Made by a program: the position numbers and the translations under genes. Of a stretch of 64,000 nt of DNA, positions 46,008 through 61,521 are shown one piece after another (positions within the stretch are counted from its first letter, which is position 1; each line of letters begins with the position of its first letter). This DNA comes from Aspidapion aeneum (taxonomy: Eukaryota; Arthropoda; Insecta; Coleoptera; Brentidae). Below the pieces are notes generated by a model that was not told the DNA's origin, did no database searches, and worked only from the letters and a program-made list of their open reading frames with translations. Location: the NCBI GenBank assembly GCA_963576565.1, contig OY755038.1, forward strand, positions 63,653,622 to 63,717,621, read 5' to 3'.

Positions 46008-46404
46008 AGTAGCCGTGGTGGCTCAGTGCGTTCGCGCATTGAACACAAGTGAGTTAAGGAATCTCGCTTGCTACAGTGGCGGGTTCGATCCCCGTCGGTT
46101 GCCGAGGTCGGGTGCGGCAGACATTTATAGGATTCCTGGGGAGTGTAAAATGTAATATTGTCCTACCCCTTCATTCACGCCGGTAACCAGGCCGGATGAG
46201 GTCGGATATCTCGTGAAGGCGGACTTTGTTACACACTCCTTCAGTCGGTAGGCCATTCTAAGGGACAAAAGGACCGGATAAAAAAATACTCGGTCTGGTG
46301 TTCCAAAGGTGGCCGATGACCCGTGCAATTAGGCGTTCCGAAATGGCGGTTAGTGTCGGCGAAAGAGTCACGGTTATCAAATGAGAAAAAAAAGACAAAA
46401 AAAA
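46008..46404 (+). mobile_element. tRNA-derived SINE
   Basis: The head carries pol III boxes: A box TGGCTCAGTGCG (about 46019-46030) and B box GGTTCGATCCC (about 46082-46092). The body is about 300 bp, GC-richer than its flanks, and the tail is A-rich (AAAAAAAAGACAAAAA). It is flanked by a perfect 12-bp duplication ATGAAGTTAACT (45996-46007, 46405-46416), the mark of LINE-mediated insertion. Confidence 0.92.
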
Positions 46405-46825
46405 ATGAAGTTAACTTTTACGGTAAAAAGTACATATTACCAAGCTACAGGGCGTTCTAAAAATTCTGATTTTTGGAAAGTGTCTATAATCCTTTATGTC
46501 TGATTTTTAATGTGTAAAAAAAGTAAACTTTAACTTTGATCTGTCTAATTTTAAAAATCGACATTCAATTTGACTTAAATCTCCTATGCAAGTTATTTTC
46601 AACACCCCAAAATTGCCCAATGGGGATCACCCTGTACATAATAAAATCCTATATAATTTACTAAAATGATTTTAAACTCTTTAGTATACCACCTATAAAG
46701 GTCTTCAAAATATTGCTACTCAAAAAAATCGGTTTTGTTTGCTCAAATCATATTCTTCTAATATTGGCCAAAATAAAGACGTCTTATCCTACTGTGCGTT
46801 GGTATAATGTCGACTCCTATCCAGT

Positions 46826-47081
46826 TAGCTATTTTGGGTCTTGAACGATCTGATAGTTCCCATCACATGCTTTGGCCAATGGCAAGCTTTAAATTAGCTC
46901 CGAGCCGTCACGTGCTATGGGAAAAGAGCTACATTGCGCAAGCTTCTCCTACGATCCAATCCAGGCGACTATGCCATTAGTCAAGACAAGTCATTTCGCA
47001 CAACATGCGACCGCTTAGTGTTTGCTATTGGCCAAAGCGTGTGATGTGGATGGTCACATCGTTCAAGACCCAGAATGGCTA
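46826..47081. mobile_element. MITE with GGGTCTTGAACGAT ends
   Basis: 256 bp. The ends TAGCTATTTTGGGTCTTGAA and the inverse at 47081 share about 55 bp, including CTTTGGCCAAT. The flanking CCAG-type similarity is too weak to call a duplication. Confidence 0.75.
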
Positions 47082-47184
47082 CCCAGAAGATTAGTCATAG
47101 GTTGTAAATTTCATTAAAGGGGCAAGATATTTTATAATAAAAGAGAAAGAAAAACATAAAATCATAAATGATTTATCCTTGCAA

Positions 47185-47427
47185 AATCTTGATCTAAAAA
47201 AGATGACCTGGTAACGATAACAAACGAAAATCGAAATAAATTTGACCCTTGGTTTAAAGGTCCTATCGAAATAAGTGAAATAGATAGAGTAAACTATGTA
47301 ATTAAATATTTTAACGAAAATAAAAAAGAACTCAAGGTCCATAAAAACCGACAGAAAAATACAATGCCAAATAGACTTTTATTTTTCACACAAGTGTTAT
47401 TTTTACTTTATATATTTTTATTTTAAT
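47185..47427 (+). pseudogene. pol: Ty3/gypsy remnant: integrase C-terminus
   Basis: In one frame it reads DDLVTITNENRNKFDPWFKG, then PIEISEIDRVNYVIKY and KELKVHKNRQK. This matches the GDLVL...NENR.KFDPW(Y/F)KGP...VHKNR layout of the chromodomain-like C-terminus of gypsy integrases. It is followed by a short tail to TAA at about 47425. It is the best preserved of the four gypsy pieces and closes the series 42428-47427. Confidence 0.75.
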
Positions 47428-50355
47428 CTCGTTCTATATTAATTTTAAAGTCGTATTCGTATATCAAATTATATTATTTATCTATACTACAAATTACGAA
47501 ATAATTTAATCATTATTTTAAAGATTTTATGGTACCTTAAAAATATTTAACCGCATAAGCATAATATAACGTATTATTTGAACAACATGGAATTGATTGG
47601 GAAGAAAACATGTTATATCACATTTTTTCAAACCCTAGCCAGGAATAAGATAACTTGAATAAATGTATTTATTAAGATAAATTCCATTGATTCGACGAAA
47701 AGAAGAAAATGTGATGCAACCAAGAAGGAAGAAAACATTTTGGTATCATGACAAAACAATTATTTTGTGTATCAACCTATAAACTTTGGATAATGAAGGC
47801 ATTAATTAATATTTCTCTGTAATACACACTAGTCGCATAGCAACAATAAACATGATCATTTACTCAATCCATTCGAACTATAGGGTAAAAGTATTACAGG
47901 TTCTTAAAGAAACAACCCTTAGGTAATTTACAGGCGTTTGTAAAAAAAGGAATAGGTTATCGAGATATAACGAAATATGATTTGTTCTTAAAATGAAAAC
48001 AATATGGTGTCCTTTAGAATGTAGAAAAGTATTGCAATTTAACGAGACAAGTATATAGCAAAGTCTAATCAATCTAAAAAACCTCATTTTTGTTCCTTTA
48101 TTGGATCGTTACACAACAATTTTTCCTTTCCTTGCCTAATGAGACAGTGCTTTTAATACCCTTATAGCATTATAGATTTTACGTTAATTTTTGTTTCTGT
48201 ACATCGTTAATCAATTTTGACATAAAGAAAGTGTTTTATTTTTTTAGTAACCTAATAGAAATGACCATATTCTGACAGTCTTAAAAGCTAGGGTTTCTTA
48301 TTCAATTAAAAATACATTTTATTAATTACCCACGAAGACATGGATAAAAATGAGTATATATTTGCTTCTCTGTATAACATGGGCATCCGCAGCGAGGGAC
48401 AGGGAGGAAGATCTCCTCCCCTAAATGTTGAAACCTATTCTACCTTGATGGTTGAAACGAATTAAATAATTTCCTAATTTACAAACAAAACAATCAATCA
48501 CTGAACTAAGTACTGTAACCTTATTTTTATCTACACAATAATATACAATAGATACACTTATTCCTAGCGATATATACAGTGAAGGATATACGTTTTTTTT
48601 GTAAATTAGTTCAATGAGGTATAGTCGAAATATTCCTCTCATTAATGGACTGAAAAATACAAAGGTATTGCTGTATTTAAAGACAGCTTTCTGGGTATCC
48701 TTTAAGGCCTTCAAAAACTATCAGAAGATGGCAATCGTGCAACTAGAAAGGTTTATTATTATTCCCCAGTGCCTGATAGCAAAGTATTCTGCGCGTTTGG
48801 GACCTGTGATCTAAAAGTTGTAGTGTGGAAAAAACATCATCGCGAATCTGCAGAAGAAGCCATAAACACTATCTTAGATAAAGTCAGCACATGCCGAAAT
48901 CCTTAGAATAGAGTTACAGGTGTCAAAGATAGTTAGCCTACAGCAAAATTGTTTTCATGTTCCAGTAAATAACCCACCGAATTAGTGAATTTTTTATTTT
49001 ATTAGTACCTTATTTGGAGGATCTAATAATGTCTATTATAGCATGGCTTTTTCGATAATAAATCCACCAGCTTTCAAAGTATTGGCACTATATCCGTTTG
49101 TTATGCTGGACTTGTCGTCCAGTAAAGTTAAGATGTGCAATAACCAATTTTCAGAATTTTATCGTTTAAACAGGCTTGATGAGGCTGAATTATGGTACTA
49201 CTTGTAGAGAGACAAAAAATAATAAAGAGGAGTTAAAAAGTTTGGAAGTAGCAGTAGAAGTAGCAGTTCTAAAGCAAGCGAAATTTTCTTATCTCAACAA
49301 AAACTGCTTGACATATTTTGGCAGCATTGCCATGTAGTACCGAGAACGATCTTTTGAGAGGATATATTGAGCGGTTTAGTAGAAGGTAGAAGAAGAGGTT
49401 TTAAGCAGATTTTCTGAAGATCCCAGATGTTTCGTTTTACCAAAAAGTAAGTACTTACTGTGGGGTGATACTGTAATAGGTTAAGATTTAGAAAATATAT
49501 GTGTATGTATATTCGTTTTTTTGGTTTTCCTTTTTTTTTGTTTATTTCAATAGCTACCTATCTTAGTTTATATTTTTTGCATTTACCCCCCCCCCCCATT
49601 TCATGCTACGTACGCCCATGCTGTAAAGTCTGGAGTAATGCATGTTTCACGACGACTTTTGTCTTTAGAGGAAATAGTATCCCTGCATTAAGCTTACAAG
49701 AGTTTTTAATTTTTAGGAGTGTACAATGTATACATGGTAAAATCATACCTATTCTGCGTTCAAAGATATTTTTATATGTATTGCCACCGATACACTTTAT
49801 AGCTAACAAATTTTAAATCGCTTGCTTATCGCAAAGTAGTTAGAAAAGCTGTCGTAAAATTTGAGGAAGAGATAGGTAGATACATAGATACATACAAATA
49901 TCCGGAGTCAAACAAAATAAAATCTTTAAAACTTTGTCTCGAGTTAGCAATTAACGCTATCCATAGCTGATTTGCACTAATTAGTTTGTCATCTAGATCA
50001 GTATTTTTCATAAAAAAATAATATAAACATTCGCTCAAACAGTCACTCATGCTTGTTTATGTTTTTAGTTTTTTTGGGGTTTTTTAAAAAAGGTATAAAA
50101 AATAGTGAAATAGAACTCGTGGATCAACTGCATTCATACAGTATGTATTTTAATATTAGGTCTAAATATATTGAGTATTGCATTATTTATTGTAAGGTAA
50201 TTTAAAAGACGATTCAAAAAACGATTTCAGTTTTTAATTAATTTTAAATCTCTACTATACAATTTTACTGACGGTAATTGGGTCACCTGTAATATAAAAA
50301 ATATTTTTTTTATATTAAATAGTAGTTTTTCTAATTAGTAAGCAAATTTATATTA
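47428..50355. other. Long AT-rich spacer, no gene recognised
   Basis: Several frames of 60-105 codons exist on both strands, but none has known motifs or coding-like composition. Contains a C12 run at about 49586. Nothing else supportable. Confidence 0.55.
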
Positions 50356-50405
50356 TCCCGCACGCGAATGCAGTTAAACGAACGACGCGAAGTGGAATTC
50401 GGATA
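50356..50405 (+). repeat. Diverged half of the recombinase-element palindrome
   Basis: CCCGCACGCGAATGCAGTTA and CGAACGACGCGAAGTGGA match 1811-1853 with a few changes. The second half is missing; a hAT-type element starts nine bases later. Confidence 0.75.
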
Positions 50406-50414
50406 GGTCTTAGT

Positions 50415-50767
50415 TAGAGACCCTGTATGTATGACATATTTTAAAGAAATAACGACGCGACAAAATCAAAATCATTCAAACTCAGATTCTCTAGTTATGT
50501 TATTTTCTTGCTAAGTTCATGGGTTTTTCAATAAAATAATAATTTGTCAGCGGTGAGTGACATCAATACAAGTTTGTCTGTCACCCCCTGTAATTGTTTG
50601 TCGAAAATCGTTTATTTTTATCTTCCGACGCTTATGAATTAAAGACGGAAGATGCGTCTCTCTTTAAACAAGGCGAGAGTAAAGGGACCGATATTTTCCT
50701 CTTTCGGTTTTGACTTAAGTTTGTTGCGTCTTTCTTTCTTTAAAATGTGACATACATACAGGGGCTA
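50415..50767. mobile_element. hAT-type MITE, 353 bp
   Basis: Same family as 26632-27651 but in opposite orientation and shorter. Ends TAGAGACCCTGTATGTATGA and (inverted) TAGCCCCTGTATGTATGTCA. The flanking 8-mers GTCTTAGT and CTTTAAGT agree at five positions, a possible decayed duplication. Confidence 0.8.
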
Positions 50768-50775
50768 CTTTAAGT

Positions 50776-51878
50776 ACGGGAAAGCACACTGCGCTCGTGT
50801 TTGCCTTGTGAGAAAAATATAAATAAATAAAAATATAAGAACCACAAACAAAAACAGTTTTAGTGGCATAAGGAATAAATAGGAAAAATAAAATAACGAA
50901 AAATTTAACCTAAGGTTGGATTTGAACCAGCGACCTTTCGCGTATAGGGCGACGACACGGTTTCCGAATTGGCGGATTTGGAATCATTACCTTGGTGGCT
51001 AAGTTGGAATAGCATCAGCATCAACTTTTGTGAAAAACAGTTTTGTATGTGTCTATTTTGGTTACTAAGGGAACACACAGTAGCTATTAGAAAAATGCGT
51101 CTATAATGTGAGAATTTGGCTTTAAAATACGTGTGTGGGAAAGTGCTACTTTGATTACATAAAATTTTGTCACCTTGTTCTGTAGAAAAACCCAAAACAT
51201 AAATTTAACCCTTAAAATATTTTATTATTTTTTTTATTTAAATTGTCTTATCATTTGTTCATCGTAAAAGTTAATTATATGTAACGGCAATGGCGTTTTT
51301 ACAAATTTGCAACAGACTTCTCTCTATTTGTAATTTTTTTTTAAGTTGTGTATTGTGCGTCTTTTTTAGCCTCTAAAGCACCAGATTATCATCCTTTTAA
51401 TAAAATTTGTCCAAATGTTTACTTATGAATTTACTGGTAATTTTTTATGCATCATTGCTATTAGAATAATAATATATTCTTTTTATTTGTTTTTTGTATT
51501 TTTTTTGTTGGAAATTTACTCCCAGGTTCTCATTTTATTATACTAGCCTAAAAATAACTGCCTTCGCTAGTTAGCCCGACTTGCACCCGTCGCGTCGTAG
51601 CGTTAAAGAAATTGCCTTAACCAGAAATAATAGCTCATAGAAGATGTATGCAAAATTTAATTGAAGGTCGTTACTGAGATTATTTGTAACAAAAAAAGAT
51701 TTAATTTAAGATTTATTATCATAGTGTTATGAGATGTCGAATTGTAGAAAAAATAACTTTTTGAGACAACCCTAAAGTCGCAACTAATTGGTTGAACTTT
51801 TTGTGTCACTACTTCAAGGAATACCTTAATATTTCCGCTTGAAAAATGTAGATATTTTTAAGCTATCCCTTGGTCGCA
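50776..51878. other. Spacer with a tRNA-like B-box on the minus strand
   Basis: Minus-strand GCTGGTTCAAATCC (about 50917-50930) looks like a T-arm or B box, but I see no A box or acceptor stem. It is at best a SINE or tRNA relic. The rest is AT-rich and featureless. Confidence 0.4.
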
Positions 51879-51886
51879 GACACACC

Positions 51887-52889
51887 CAGGGTTGGATGGG
51901 ATAGGCGGGCAACCGGGCAAATGCCCGGTGGACCAATACAATTTAGGGCCGATTGGGCCGCAGGCCCGATGTACCTATTCCAAATTATTATTATTTATTT
52001 TTGTATATTTGACAAACGAACTAATTAAAACATTAAACTGTTAAATTAAAAAAATCTATATGTAGTAACTACAAACCTGCGTTACTCGTTTGATTGTTAC
52101 AATTACTTTTATATTAAAATAAATATAATGTATCAAGGAGATAATGTGATAATGGGACTAACTTATTAATATCTTCTGACAATACCAATATCCAGAAGAA
52201 AAAATCGGGAGATTAAAAAAATGTAATAAAAATATTCTCCAATTTTTTTCTTATTTGGGTTGCTGTTGTGAACTCTCTTTTAACACACTTTGTTGACTAT
52301 TTTGGTGGGGATTGATCCCCCTGATTTCCCCCTTCGGTACGGCCTTGCCAATATCTCATATCTTAGTTGCGGAAGATCATTTTTAGTGCTAAAATACATA
52401 AAAAATCTAAGAAATCGATCATAGATAAAATTGCAGCATCAAGTTCATTATTACAAAAGTTGTTACCACAGGAAAAATTAGAATACTTGCTAAGCCCCCG
52501 GTAGTTAAAAGGGCGCAAGTGACAAAAGTGTGGTTCGAAAAAAAAACGACTTCAAAGTTTTAATTTTTCATAAGGCAGTACTACAGTTACTGCTATTTGT
52601 TTTTTTTTTAGGTTTTTTTTTTAATTTTATTACATAGGACATGATGGAAAATCCGTCGAGACGAAAAACCTAGATTTGAAAAAAAATTACTTGCAGCCTT
52701 TTAACTAACGGGGCAGTGCTGTTGTATGTTGAAATTTTGTACGTTTTTATTTTTTTTTTTGAGTTTTCATTTTGTGAAAAAAATAGATATAATATGGATT
52801 CGTTTTCTTTGCCGTAAATTTTTTTTGCCGAAGCGAGATCCGAATAAAAAAAAATCCAGGGCCGGTTTGTTTGAGCCCATCCAACCCTG
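51887..52889. mobile_element. hAT-type non-autonomous element, about 1.0 kb
   Basis: Ends CAGGGTTGGATGGG and its inverse CCCATCCAACCCTG. Flanking 8-mers GACACACC (51879-51886) and GCCAAACC (52890-52897) agree at six of eight positions. The interior has GGGCCGCAGGCCC-type palindromes but no transposase frame. Confidence 0.75.
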
Positions 52890-52897
52890 GCCAAACC

Positions 52898-53474
52898 AAA
52901 CTTAACTCTTCTCTCTGTGAATTTATTTTATGCTCTATGAAAAAATAATATTATCTCATTCTCACTATAGAATATAAACATTGTATGCTTAGCTGCTAAC
53001 GACTAACCGTTAATTAAGTTTTGGGTTAATTTAGAAATTCTTATTTTAAAAGTATAAGGATACGCCTACAAAAAGTGGTACGTGATACGTAGCCGCAACT
53101 ATTGCCCACTATTAAGTAGACATTTCCACTATCAATTTATATTGTGGTTTGCCTTGATTTTTTTTGGAGCATATTTTTTAATTTGAAGTATTATGAACCA
53201 GATATTGCTTCTCGTAGGGAATTAAAATGTAATAAATGTAAGTAGGTAACTTACTTCCAACAAATTCTATGTGGTGAGAGTTTCTTTATGGCTACTTTGA
53301 TTATTAGTTGAAAACCGGCTATAAAAACTGGTAAACATAAAAAAATTGCAATAACATTACAATAGTTAATTAACTAAATAAAAAACTTATTTCAAAACTG
53401 ATCCGATAGGATCTAGGAGGAACTAGTTAAGCTAATCAGTTGGATATTAAAGCTTGTAGTTAGTAATTAACCGA
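52898..53474. other. Spacer, no gene seen
   Basis: AT-rich, no recognisable coding or RNA feature. Confidence 0.5.
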
Positions 53475-53482
53475 CACAACAC

Positions 53483-54054
53483 CAGTGGCGGTTCGTGACA
53501 GTAAAGTTAGTGAGTTCTGCCGACACAATTATACAAAAACAAACAACAAACACAACCATAACCTCCCGCGCATGCGCTTGGCGTCTTCTAAATAAATAAA
53601 TGCGCCCGCAAACACGCAACGCTGAGCCCGCCCGCCCGGAATTGTACTGGAACTGCAAGTTTTGCAGCTCTATTTTTGCCTAGATTTAGCTATCTAAACC
53701 CGTGAGCAAGTGCGGCGGTGCAGGCGAAGGAAAAGTTTCCTAGCCGAGCACAGATCTCGTTAGCCGCCCAGCTACGTTATGTTGCAATTTAGCAGCGCAA
53801 CAATGCCAATAACTTCATTTGACCGACTGTGAAATGCGGCCTTCGGCAACGGCGTGCGGCGTCATACTCAAGACACGTACGCGATTTGAAGGCCTACTAT
53901 ACCAACACCGGACCGAAAATATACTGCTATTCCAATAATTTTAGAAATAAAATAATTATATTAGAAAAATAGCAACGGCTGAAAAATAGTCAAATAATGT
54001 GAAAATTTTGAGGAGTTCTGCAGCTCTGCAGCCCTTATGCAGTAGCCGCCCCTG
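53483..54054. mobile_element. hAT-type MITE, 572 bp, perfect target duplication
   Basis: Short ends CAGTGGCGGTT and (inverted) CAGGGGCGGCT. Flanked by a perfect 8-bp duplication CACAACAC (53475-53482, 54055-54062). The interior is GC-rich compared with both sides. No transposase. Confidence 0.85.
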
Positions 54055-54062
54055 CACAACAC

Positions 54063-54984
54063 TAAAGAAAAAAAAAACAATTTTAAATTTTTTTCTCGAG
54101 AGAATTAGCCTCATTTTTGTTAGTTTTGGAGATGTTACCGTCTACTAAGTTATATCAACAAGTCATACTCCGGGGCCATAGCTTAAAAATTTGGCCTCCG
54201 TGAGCTTTTTGATGAAGATTTTACAACATCTGTTTTATTCGATTACTAATGATCCCACCAACGCTGCCTGATCTGTTAACAGACGCAAAATTGTCCCCGT
54301 CAAAAAGTAAGGTAAAGGTGCCGAAATATTTTTTCAATTCTGAACAGTTTAAGCTATCCTATTGAAACTTGGCACGCAGATCGGCCTTTACGTATTAATT
54401 TTTTAGCTGTCATGTTAGATTATGCCTTATATCTTTTAAACTATTGCACCTGCACAACAATGTCTTAACAAGTTGCTAGCTCGTACAATTACCCACAGAC
54501 CTACTGTAAAAAAAGAAATTTCAAAGCTGTTAACGAGACCCCCCAATTTTGTGAAATGAAATCATTGCAAAAAAAAGCTTATTTTATTGATCTATTACCT
54601 GTGAAAAAAAAATATTTTTATGGCCCCTAAATTTCTTGAACTTTAAAATTTATAATCCCGATGTAGGAGACGCCCCTAAAGATATTTTTTTTTATATTGT
54701 GATCGACCCAATGAAATATCTTTAATGAGTGATTTTTCGATTTTGCGGTGGGGTCAAAATAAGATATTGGCCCCTCACAGCCCCTAGAAGCTGAGGTCAA
54801 AGTATAGAAGATTGGTGCAAATTTGCTGAAATAGGACAGAGTATAAATCAATGAAGCTTTTTTAATTGTAAATTACAAAAAATGTTGCCTTGTTAACAGC
54901 TTCGAATTTTTTTATATAGCAGAACTGTGGGGATTGCGCCCCCTTGGGGCAAAATATATAAAAAAATTTTGACAGCCAAAGAAT
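54063..54984. other. Spacer, no gene seen
   Basis: AT-rich, nothing recognised. Confidence 0.5.
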
Positions 54985-55026
54985 AGAAACAAAATTTTGG
55001 ACTTCCATTGTCTTTATTTATTTTAA

Positions 55027-55071
55027 ACACGACGTTTCGGTTCGTAAGTAACTCTAACCGTTTTTAAGTGT
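55027..55071 (-). ncRNA. Hammerhead-like motif, Penelope copy 3
   Basis: ACAC, UUAAAAACGGUUAG, loop, then GAACCGAAACGUCGUGU on the minus strand. The second half is canonical. The CUGANGA half is eroded (the invariant G5 is also changed). Confidence 0.4.
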
Positions 55072-55109
55072 AAACTTAACAATTTAGTATATAGGCTACT
55101 ACTTCTACT

Positions 55110-55832
55110 ACTTGGTGTGCAGTCAAGTGTGAAGGCCCGCTCCCTTTTTAATCTTAAGACGCCTGTTTTCCTTAAAGATATGTTCGGTATGCCATGCTTG
55201 GTTGACGGAAAACTTCTTTATTCTGCATTATAAACGCAGCTTCAATAAACTTTCGTTTACGCAAATGCGACTACTTATGCAAAACTTTAGCTTCTGACCA
55301 CTGAATCCTGTGATCATTTGATTATGCATGATCCGCTACTTTTAAGATGTTCATTTATTCTAACCTAAAGAGAGCGTTTTGTTTCACCTACATATGATTT
55401 ACCACACTCACACGGGATTTGGTAAATACATTCCTTAATATTTGAGGGATTTGTTTCAGTTTAGTTAGAAATCCTTATCGTATCTCCCGATGAAAATACT
55501 GTTTTTATATTATGGTATTTGGCTATTCGTCTTATATTTTCTGAAACCCCTTGAACATATGGAATGTTAATAACACCCAACGGATTATTATTTTGAGAAT
55601 TTGCTATATTTCTTTTGGCTTTAATTTTAGATATCGTTAAGCTTATTAATTTCTCGGAATTACCATTCTGTTGTAAGTCCTTTTTAATGTTGTTAATTTC
55701 TGTGGTTAATTCTTCATTATTACTACAAATAGTTATGGCTCTTAAATACAAACTTTTTATAACTCCTTCTTTTGTAGCAACAGAATGATTACACTTAAAA
55801 TTTAGGTACTGTCCTGTGTGTGTAGGTTTTTT
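55110..55832 (-). pseudogene. Penelope-like linker and GIY-YIG remnant, copy 3
   Basis: The upper part is open: KPTHTGQYLNFKCNHSV, SLYLRAITICSNNEELTT, then INIPYVQGVSENIRRIAKYH. These are the RT C-terminus and the linker. Below about 55460 the GIY-YIG part is broken by stops and deletions: VGETKR is visible, but the following LADHAW segment is mostly lost. Non-functional. Confidence 0.8.
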
Positions 55833-55974
55833 AGCTTACACTACTACTATACTATAGTAGTGAGCTATGGTGATCCTAATTTTTTCGAGAAAAAAAAAGT
55901 TCCGATTTCAAAAATTTTTATATATCTTTGCGTTTCAGATATTTTGAAACTTTTTTGTTGCGCCGTCTGTCTGC

Positions 55975-60130
<4,156 letters not shown>

Positions 60131-60254
60131 AACGACCAACGCGCATAACTCAAGAACTGCTGGCCCGATTTTAATGAAATTTGGCAACTAGGCTGAGTCT
60201 TGGGTCGAGATGGTCCCATTTAAAAATGAACAAAATCCACCGAGCATAAGCCAA

Positions 60255-60600
60255 ATAAAAGGGAGGGGGTAGATTTCAAAATTTAGAGTTTATGTTAAAA
60301 TAAGGCGTGTGTGATATCAAACGAAAGGTAATTCAGACTGGAGTTATAAAAAATAAACTTTAGTTAAAAAAAAGGATGGGGGCAAAATTTAGAGTTTATG
60401 TTAAAATATGGCATGTGTGTTATGAAACAAAAGGTAATTGAGTCTGGAGTTAAACAAATTATATTTTAGTTTTTTTTTAAAAGGGTGGGGGTAGATTTCA
60501 AAAATTAGAGTTTAAGTCAAAACATGGCTTGTGTGGTATCAAACGAAAGGTAATTGAGTCTGGAGTTCAATAAAATATATTTAAGTTTTTAGTTATATTA
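60255..60600 (+). repeat. Three ~110-bp tandem repeats
   Basis: Units near 60258, 60370 and 60478 share GGGGGTAGATTTCAAAA, TTAGAGTTTATGTTAAAAT, TCAAACGAAAGGTAATT and CTGGAGTT. Confidence 0.88.
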
Positions 60601-60665
60601 GCTCACGCGTACACTATAACTAGAGTACCTAGTGTGAGCTTAGGTGCCCATAGATTGGCAGAGTA

Positions 60666-60962
60666 TTTATATAAGGTGGTTAGAATGTTTCTGTCTAATC
60701 GTTTGACAAGAACATCCAGAAAAAGTAAAGCTGAATCTTTTTCAATTTCCATGGTGCCTTTGATTGGTTGAATACCGTTTAGATGTTGTAGAAAATTCTG
60801 TAGTTCGTCATCATTTTCCGGCCATATAATAAATGTGTCAACCATGTATCGTAGCCATAGTTTTGGTTTGACTCTTACTGTGTTGATCGGATGGTCCTCG
60901 AACCACTCCATATAGATGTTTGCTGCCACTGGCGAAAGAGACGAACCCATTGGAAGTCCATC
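60666..60962 (-). pseudogene. Penelope-like reverse transcriptase fragment
   Basis: Minus strand: DGLPMGSSLSPVAANIYMEW, then LWLRYMVDTFIIWPENDDEL, LQHLNGI and ALLFLDVLVKRL. This is the Penelope RT palm. The catalytic box, normally YVDDTF, reads YMVDTF, so one catalytic Asp is missing. A stop lies directly before DGLP at the truncated upstream edge. Coding similarity ends at LTTLYK, where the DINE-like insertion begins. Confidence 0.85.
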
Positions 60963-61519
60963 TTAGCAAATTTAAATGCATGCCAAGTCGACTTCCAAGC
61001 AAGTAATAAAATATATCGGGATTTTTTTAAACTTAATTAAACTTGTTAAATATTTAATTTGGCTAGGAACGCAGCAAGAAAATGTTTGGTAAACATAAAA
61101 TAATATGAACATGTGGGGTAATGTAATCTAGCTAGCAAGTTACGAACAGCATATAATTGCATGCATGCCCAATTTCTCGGAGAGCATCATATTAGCACCT
61201 TTAATTACTAAAAGTTGGAAAGTTAGTGGCGCTAACCAGCAACGAAAATGTGTGTTTCTAACAGTTTAATTGGGCTGACTCGAACAGCACCGAGTGTGCG
61301 ACATTCACCTTTGACACTACAATATCTGATAACCGGGTCGGGTTTAGTTAGCCGCCTTTATATAAATCATGTTGAATAATTACAATTTCTGTCTTTACCC
61401 TGCGGGTAGGCTTGGCATTCCTAAATTTTAATTCTAAATTAGCTTTTGTTATAATATTGTTTAATATAATATTTTAATTTATACCATACCAAATCTATTC
61501 TATCTATCTATTCTCTTTA
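60963..61519. other. Spacer, no gene seen
   Basis: AT-rich, nothing recognised. Confidence 0.5.
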
Positions 61520-61521
61520 AT

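Noticed and set aside
46125..46328. Minus-strand frame of 67 codons
   Set aside because: It lies wholly inside the tRNA-derived SINE.
49499..49816. Hydrophobic 105-codon frame on the plus strand
   Set aside because: Composition reflects T-rich DNA, it overlaps an antisense frame of similar length, and no homology is recognisable.
50917..50990. tRNA gene on the minus strand
   Set aside because: Only a B-box/T-arm-like stretch is present; no acceptor stem, D arm or A box could be matched.
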